Positions 37,051 to 42,438 of a stretch of DNA of 42,438 bases are shown here, piece by piece. The first letter of the stretch is position 1. Each line of letters begins with the position of its first letter. The DNA is from Patescibacteria group bacterium (lineage in GTDB: Bacteria; Patescibacteriota; Microgenomatia; UBA8517): contig JAHJHG010000001.1 in NCBI GenBank assembly GCA_018823885.1, positions 1-42,438 of the forward strand, written 5' to 3'. The notes below the pieces were generated by a model. It worked only from the letters and a program-made list of their open reading frames with translations, had not been told where the DNA came from and made no database searches. A program made the position numbers and the translations under genes.

Positions 37051-37203
37051 TTTCGTCAAACCCTCTAAGTTAGCACGGAACTAGGTCGTCAAACTCATCG
37101 TAATTGAGTTTCTGTAATGGACTTTTTACATCGTTTAATAAATATACTTTTTCTCAAAACTATCTTGAATCACTCATCTTTTTGATATAATCTTAGAATT
37201 CAT

Positions 37204-37479
37204 ATGAAGGTTATTAAGATAGGCGCAGAATGGTGTTCAGGATGCGTTGTCATGAAACCTCGATGGGCTGAAATCGAAAAGGCTCAACCATGGCTTAAAA
37301 CAGAGTATTTGGATTTTGACCAAGACAAACAAAAACTTAAAAAATACAACGCTGAAAATGAGAAAAAATTACCCGTCTTTATATTCTTAGACAAAAAAGG
37401 CACGGAGTTTTTAAGGCTTCATGGGGAGCCCTCAGTTAAAAAGCTTCTGGAAATAATCCTTGAGAACAAAAATAATTAA
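37204..37479 (+). CDS. Thioredoxin-like protein (CSGC)
   Basis: IGAEWCSGCVVMKPRWAEIEK...LPVFIFLDKKG. Confidence 0.8.
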   Translation: MKVIKIGAEWCSGCVVMKPRWAEIEKAQPWLKTEYLDFDQDKQKLKKYNAENEKKLPVFIFLDKKGTEFLRLHGEPSVKKLLEIILENKNN

Positions 37480-38228
37480 TGGAATCCCTTACTTTACCCA
37501 TCCTCGGTACAATACAAACAGCAAATCTTTCCCTTCCTGTTCTTTCTGTAGTAATCGGTCTTGTTGACGGATTCAATCCATGCGCGATGTGGACGCTCCT
37601 TTTCCTTATAAGTCTACTGTTGGGCATGAAGGATAGAAGAAGAATGTGGATTTTAGGAACAACCTTTATTATCACTTCCGCTTTCGTATATTTCCTTTTT
37701 CTAACAGCCTGGCTTAACTTCTTCCTTATCCTAGGCTTTGTATTCTGGGTAAGAATTGCTATTGGTTTAGTTGCTCTCGGGGCAGGTATCTATAATCTAC
37801 GTGATTACTATATAAATAGAGATGGTGCCTGCAAAGTAACTGGTGATGAAAAAAGAAAAAAGACGTTTGATAAGCTAAAAAACATTACTCACGAAAAAAA
37901 GTTTATCCTCGCCTTCGGTGGAATAATTCTTCTTGCCTTCGCTGTCAATCTCGTTGAACTAGTATGTTCAGCCGGCCTTCCGGCTGTTTATACTCAAATA
38001 TTAAGTATTAATGATTTGCCCAGTGGGCAATATTATCTCTATATCCTGATCTATATTTTCTTTTTCATGATCGATGACCTCTTTGTCTTTGCTATCGCCA
38101 TGATCACTCTTCATGCCGTTGGAGTCCAAAGCAAGTATGCCAGACTCTCTCGTTTAATCGGAGGAATATTAATGTTAATAATCGGGGGGCTTCTTCTGTT
38201 TAAGCCGGAAATTTTGATGTTTGGCTAA
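37479..38228 (+). CDS. DsbD/CcdA-like membrane thiol transporter
   Basis: Polytopic; GFNPCAMWTLLFL and VELVCSAGLPAVY cysteine motifs; overlaps thioredoxin stop. Confidence 0.65.
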   Translation: MESLTLPILGTIQTANLSLPVLSVVIGLVDGFNPCAMWTLLFLISLLLGMKDRRRMWILGTTFIITSAFVYFLFLTAWLNFFLILGFVFWVRIAIGLVALGAGIYNLRDYYINRDGACKVTGDEKRKKTFDKLKNITHEKKFILAFGGIILLAFAVNLVELVCSAGLPAVYTQILSINDLPSGQYYLYILIYIFFFMIDDLFVFAIAMITLHAVGVQSKYARLSRLIGGILMLIIGGLLLFKPEILMFG

Positions 38229-38265
38229 ACCTTTTTCACTTGCTAAACTAATTATATAAACTGCC

Positions 38266-39000
38266 ATGAAATTAAAAGATAAAGTAGCAATAATCACGGG
38301 CTCAACAAAAGGCATGGGTAAGGCTATCGCCCTTTTGTTTGCCAAGGAAGGCGCTAAAGTTGTCGTTAACTCCAGGTCGGCGGAAGAAGAAAATTCAACA
38401 AGAAAATTAATCGAGAAAGATGGGGGTAGTGCCATCTTCATTCAGGCTGATATATCTAACCCTAAAGATGTCAAAGACATGTTTCAGGAAACAGTAGAAA
38501 CTTTTGGAACGGTTGACATTCTGGCAAACAATGCTGGTGTTCACAAGCCTAAAGAGTTTTTCGACTTGACTAAGGAAGATTGGGAAAAAGTATTCAGTGT
38601 TAATCTGATTGGCATGTTTCTTTGCAGTCAGCAGGCAGCGAAAATTATGGTTGATCACAAGTGCGGACGCATCATCAACACAGCCTCAGTTCGAGGGCTC
38701 CCGCATTGCGGAAGAGATGGAAACATGGACTATTCGGCTTCAAAGGCAGGGGTTATTAGTTTTACCAAGAGCTTAGCTAAAAAACTTGCTCCAAATATTC
38801 AAGTCAATGCTATCGCCCCTGGTCCTACCGATACGGACATGAACAATTGGACCAAAGAGGATCTCAAGCTTACCTATGCAGGCAGACTTCTTGAGCCCGA
38901 GGAAATTGCAAAGGTAACCCTCTTTCTTGCCTCAGAAGCACCTCCCAGCCTAACCGGTGAAGTTATTGTTGTCGATGGAGGATATAGCCTGAAACAGTAA
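38266..39000 (+). CDS. SDR family oxidoreductase
   Basis: AIITGSTKGMGKAIA; NNAG; YSASKAG. Confidence 0.9.
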   Translation: MKLKDKVAIITGSTKGMGKAIALLFAKEGAKVVVNSRSAEEENSTRKLIEKDGGSAIFIQADISNPKDVKDMFQETVETFGTVDILANNAGVHKPKEFFDLTKEDWEKVFSVNLIGMFLCSQQAAKIMVDHKCGRIINTASVRGLPHCGRDGNMDYSASKAGVISFTKSLAKKLAPNIQVNAIAPGPTDTDMNNWTKEDLKLTYAGRLLEPEEIAKVTLFLASEAPPSLTGEVIVVDGGYSLKQ

Positions 39001-39030
39001 ATATACCGTATTAGCACTACAGCTTAAGCA

Positions 39031-39246
39031 ATGACTAATAAGCCTATCCATATTCACAAAAATATTGTTGACAGAAATCTAAATATATTTCTTTTATTTC
39101 TTCCAGCCTTTATTTTCGTTTTATTCTTGACTATTATGTTCTCTTTCTACAAAATAGGTCAGCACCCAAGGGAGGATAACGAAACTATCTTGGGAGAAAA
39201 GGAAAATATTGACGACATGATTAAGTTAAATAACCCCTCAAAATGA
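39031..39246 (+). CDS. Hypothetical single-TM protein
   Basis: 71 aa; overlaps next ORF. Confidence 0.5.
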   Translation: MTNKPIHIHKNIVDRNLNIFLLFLPAFIFVLFLTIMFSFYKIGQHPREDNETILGEKENIDDMIKLNNPSK

Positions 39247-39749
39247 AACAAATTATTCTTCCAATAATTGGTGTTGTTTTCTTTATCGTTCTGGTCGGAC
39301 TTTTAACTCAAAAGGTTCAAGATGGCAAATTTACATTTCCAGTTAAAAATAGTGCCGAAGTTTCGCAAAGAAGTGAAATAAAAATTAACGATATAACCAT
39401 ACCGGTAGAGATTGCCAATACTGATATTCTGAGACGAAAGGGTTTGTCTAATCAAGATAGCTTACCCGAGGGACAGGGAATGTTTTTTGTGTTTACCCAA
39501 AAAGATGTTAAGCCACCCTTTTGGATGAAAGACATGAAATTTGCCATTGATATTATTTGGATCAATGACGATGAAATAGTGCAAATTGATAAGAATGTTC
39601 AACCACCCGCACCTGGAACAACCGATGATAAACTTCTCCTCTACATGCCTGCTCAACCAATTGATTATGTACTAGAAGTAGCGGCAGGTTTTTCAGACAA
39701 TAATAATATTTTAGTGGGAAATGTGATAGATATATCTTCGATTCAATAA
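39243..39749 (+). CDS. DUF192 family protein
   Basis: GMFFVFTQKDVKPPFWMKDMKFAIDIIWIN. Confidence 0.85.
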   Translation: MKQIILPIIGVVFFIVLVGLLTQKVQDGKFTFPVKNSAEVSQRSEIKINDITIPVEIANTDILRRKGLSNQDSLPEGQGMFFVFTQKDVKPPFWMKDMKFAIDIIWINDDEIVQIDKNVQPPAPGTTDDKLLLYMPAQPIDYVLEVAAGFSDNNNILVGNVIDISSIQ

Positions 39750-39753
39750 ATCT

Positions 39754-41019
39754 TCAATGATTATTGATAAACTCCTCTAACTCTTTTACTCCACCAAAGG
39801 CAATTCTATCTGGAACTGCTCCTTTGGCATTGACCATTCTCGCTGGAATAATAATAAAATCGCCCCAATATTCATTGACCCTGTCAATTGCCTTCACCAA
39901 GCTTTCCTTTTTAATAACATCTTCAAAAAGCTCGAGCTGGCTAAAATCAGACTTTAATAGATTAAAGCAGGAAACAGCCAGTTCTCTTACTGGTTTTTTG
40001 TAAGGAGCAGAGCACATTATTTTAAACGCTTTTTTATAAATATCTCTTGAATCAAAGAGTACTTTTGGAAAAGAGATTCCCTTATGCCAAAAAGACCAAT
40101 CACGATAAACAATCGAAACATGAATACCACGGGCCTTGTAATCAGCCCGTCTTAATCTTGATCCCATTTTTTCGACCAGTTTGGAAAGAATAGGGGAAAG
40201 CTCTTCGGGAGTAATTAAAGGTTTTGGAAGGGCATAGGAATTACCGTAACTTTTTCTACCAAACTCAAAATCATCAATCTCCCACCCACGGAGTCTTAAA
40301 TACCAATAATATCCATTAATGGAACTAAAGGCTGCCTTTAATGTTCTTATGTCAGCCTTATAGAAATCAGTAACACTATATATACCTGCATAGGCAAGCC
40401 TTGCCGCATTTCTTGCCTTTATCCCAGATAAATCCGTAAGGGTTATCTTTGAATATATTTCTAAAAAATTGCTTTTATTTATTTCATCTAAACCATCCGG
40501 CTTTCTCAAGTTGCTTGCCAACTTAGCCAAGAAACGATTCGGGGCAATACCAACTGAAACCGTCAACCATTCTCCGATTTCATCTTTTATCCTTTGTTTT
40601 ATCTGTTCCGCAATTTGACGCATGCTATTTTTCGCCAATATTGGATAGCCATCAAAACTCAGAACAAATTCATCAATACTTTTAGGAGTGAAGTCATTTG
40701 TGTAATCTCGAAGTATTTTTCTTAAAGAGACATGAACATTTCTGTACTTTTCCGGATCGGTTGGCAAAACTATTAAACCAGGATAAAGAAGCTTCCCATC
40801 TCTGACTCTCATTCCTGTTTTTATTCCATGCTCTTTTGCTTCCACCGAAGGAGCAAGAATACAGCCAGAAGGTGTTGTGTAGGCCGCAATAGCAATCGGT
40901 TTTCCTCTCAGTAAAGGATTTGCTTGCTGTTCAACGGTAGCAAAACAAGAATTCAAATCAATATGCATCATTGTTGAAGATTTGGGATTAAAGTCTAAAT
41001 TAGTCGGGTAAACCATCAC
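39754..41019 (-). CDS. Y-family DNA polymerase (DinB/UmuC-like)
   Basis: MMHIDLNSCFATVEQQANPLLRGKPIAI; SIDEFVLSF; SVGIAPNRFLAKLAS. Confidence 0.88.
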   Translation of the reverse strand: MMVYPTNLDFNPKSSTMMHIDLNSCFATVEQQANPLLRGKPIAIAAYTTPSGCILAPSVEAKEHGIKTGMRVRDGKLLYPGLIVLPTDPEKYRNVHVSLRKILRDYTNDFTPKSIDEFVLSFDGYPILAKNSMRQIAEQIKQRIKDEIGEWLTVSVGIAPNRFLAKLASNLRKPDGLDEINKSNFLEIYSKITLTDLSGIKARNAARLAYAGIYSVTDFYKADIRTLKAAFSSINGYYWYLRLRGWEIDDFEFGRKSYGNSYALPKPLITPEELSPILSKLVEKMGSRLRRADYKARGIHVSIVYRDWSFWHKGISFPKVLFDSRDIYKKAFKIMCSAPYKKPVRELAVSCFNLLKSDFSQLELFEDVIKKESLVKAIDRVNEYWGDFIIIPARMVNAKGAVPDRIAFGGVKELEEFINNH

Positions 41020-41275
41020 TTATTTCCTCCAATTTCCAATGCAGACTCTCCGTATTTAACACAAGACGAAAAAAAAGGTTTTTGCTGGTAACCGAAAAAA
41101 CATGATAAAGGATGCGGCCCTGTCGATAAGTATGGTGTAGGCCAATTTTAACAACAGGATAAAGCCTCCCGCTCCAAACAATCCACTTAGGAAAGATTTT
41201 TCTTTTCTTGCTGTCAAAAGTAAAACTTACTGAAACCGGCGCAGATATTTTTTGAATCATTATTGCCATTCCCAA
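41000..41275 (-). CDS. Small hypothetical protein coupled to Y-family polymerase
   Basis: 91 aa; overlaps polymerase start by 20 nt. Confidence 0.6.
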   Translation of the reverse strand: MGMAIMIQKISAPVSVSFTFDSKKRKIFPKWIVWSGRLYPVVKIGLHHTYRQGRILYHVFSVTSKNLFFRLVLNTESLHWKLEEISDGLPD

Positions 41276-41382
41276 AGATTACCCGAAGATACTCTATCTA
41301 ATTTATAGACCGAATAAAACCCGAGGTCAATAGGTATTCTTGCTAAAAACATTCTAAAAATCTAAACTAAATTAGAGCTTAA

Positions 41383-41622
41383 ATGAAAACCGCTGATAGA
41401 AAGAAAGTCCTCGCCCATCTATTTGAATTCTTCGTCCTTGGTGTTTGCATGGGAGTAGTCGAAGATATAATTGCTATTCATTTTGCCACTGATACCATTA
41501 TCACCTTACAGACATTTAAAGTTGCTGTTCTTGTTGCTGTTCCTTTTGCCATCATCGCTGAAATTTTAGTTGACCTTAAAGTTTTTAGAAAAGTTTTCTT
41601 TAAAAATGAGCAAACTCGCTAA
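41383..41622 (+). CDS. Small two-TM membrane protein
   Basis: 79 aa; overlaps next ORF. Confidence 0.55.
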   Translation: MKTADRKKVLAHLFEFFVLGVCMGVVEDIIAIHFATDTIITLQTFKVAVLVAVPFAIIAEILVDLKVFRKVFFKNEQTR

Positions 41623-42438
41623 ACTGGCTAAGAAAGATTTGCCAAAACCTCTTCCTTTAAAAAAACTCCTTGGTCCTAGTTTTATTCTTCTTGGATTAGG
41701 ATTGGGGAGTGGTGAATTAATTCTTTGGCCTTACCTCGCCTCAAATTATGGCCTCGGAATTATGTGGGGGGCGCTTCTCGGAATTACTTTTCAATTTTTC
41801 ATCAACATGGAAATTGAACGATATGCTTTAATTACTGGTGAAAGCATATTTGTAGGACTGGCTAGAAAGCTCAAAAAAATCTCTCCACTCTGGTTTATCT
41901 TATCAACACTAATTCCTTGGATGTGGCCCGGAATTATTGCTTCCGCGGCAACCTTGCTTGCTCATGTTTTTGGAATTAATTATTCTCCCATACTGCCAAT
42001 CGGGCTTCTTGTTTTAATCGGAGTCGTTTTAACCTTAGGTCCAGTGATTTATAAAACTCAGGAAGTTTTCCAAAGAACGCTTATTATGATCGGGGTGCCT
42101 TTTATCCTTGCCCTTGTATTTTTGTTTGCCAAAACTCCTGATTGGCAAAACTTGGCTGTTGGTTTAATCGGTAAAGGTAACGGATTTTGGTTCCTACCGG
42201 CCGGAATATCCTTAGCGACCTTCTTAGGTGCCTTTGCTTATGCTGGAGCGGGAGGGAATCTTAATTTAGCCCAAAGTTATTATATAAAAGAAAAAGGGTA
42301 TGGGATGGGGAAGTTTTCAGGAAGAATTACAAGCATCTTCACTGGAAAGAAAGAAAAAATTACCTTGGAAGGAACAACTTTTGATTGCACACCCGAAAAC
42401 CTAAAACGTTTTAAGCTTTGGTGGAAAAGAATAAACAT
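41606..42438 (+). CDS. Nramp-like metal transporter (truncated at window end)
   Basis: Open frame MSKLAKLAKKDLPKPLPLKKLLGPSFILLGLGLGSGELILWPYLAS... Confidence 0.75.
   Translation, partial: MSKLAKLAKKDLPKPLPLKKLLGPSFILLGLGLGSGELILWPYLASNYGLGIMWGALLGITFQFFINMEIERYALITGESIFVGLARKLKKISPLWFILSTLIPWMWPGIIASAATLLAHVFGINYSPILPIGLLVLIGVVLTLGPVIYKTQEVFQRTLIMIGVPFILALVFLFAKTPDWQNLAVGLIGKGNGFWFLPAGISLATFLGAFAYAGAGGNLNLAQSYYIKEKGYGMGKFSGRITSIFTGKKEKITLEGTTFDCTPENLKRFKLWWKRIN

Noticed and set aside
32829-37061. CRISPR array
   Set aside because: Repeats are 370-690 bp apart and each interval holds a full gene; spacers are not uniform or short.
32829-37061. Classical integron attC sites or XerCD dif/pdif modules
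   Set aside because: No RYYYAAC...GTTRRRY pairing and no dif-like 11-6-11 core; an inverted pair GTAGTT/AACTAC around R2 only is in the wrong order and absent from other copies.
1-42438. UGA recoding to glycine (as in SR1/Gracilibacteria)
   Set aside because: Many ORFs end normally at TGA at expected domain ends and no readthrough homology was seen.

Overview
AT-rich bacterial window that reads like a Candidate Phyla Radiation (Microgenomates/Patescibacteria-type) genome; this lineage call is inferred from protein style only. About 1-25.5 kb looks like one arm of an integrative/conjugative element: a minus-strand T4SS block (VirB4-like, PrgI, VirB6-like, VirB2-like pilin), a defence-type cargo block (dual-methyltransferase R-M system, two PD-(D/E)XK-like proteins), TatA/TatC plus secreted and beta-helix proteins, a replication-relaxation protein, a VirD4/TraD-like ATPase, and a serine recombinase whose 3' end reads into a tRNA-His gene. 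About 25.5-31.9 kb holds 13 tRNA genes interleaved with a few genes. About 31.9-37.1 kb holds the most unusual feature: a gene-cassette array. A ~30-bp core repeat (GTTCCTGACAAAGTTTACTAGCCCCTGCAA, ~45 bp with flanks) occurs in one orientation at least seven times as a near-identical full copy, with half-conserved copies at the two ends. Exactly one small ORF (NUDIX, MazG-like, VOC, nucleotidyltransferase-like, unknowns), on either strand, lies between consecutive copies. The layout is integron-like, but I see no canonical attC (RYYYAAC/GTTRRRY) and no adjacent tyrosine integrase. The remainder (37.1-42.4 kb) is thioredoxin/DsbD-like, SDR, DUF192, Y-family polymerase and an Nramp-like transporter.
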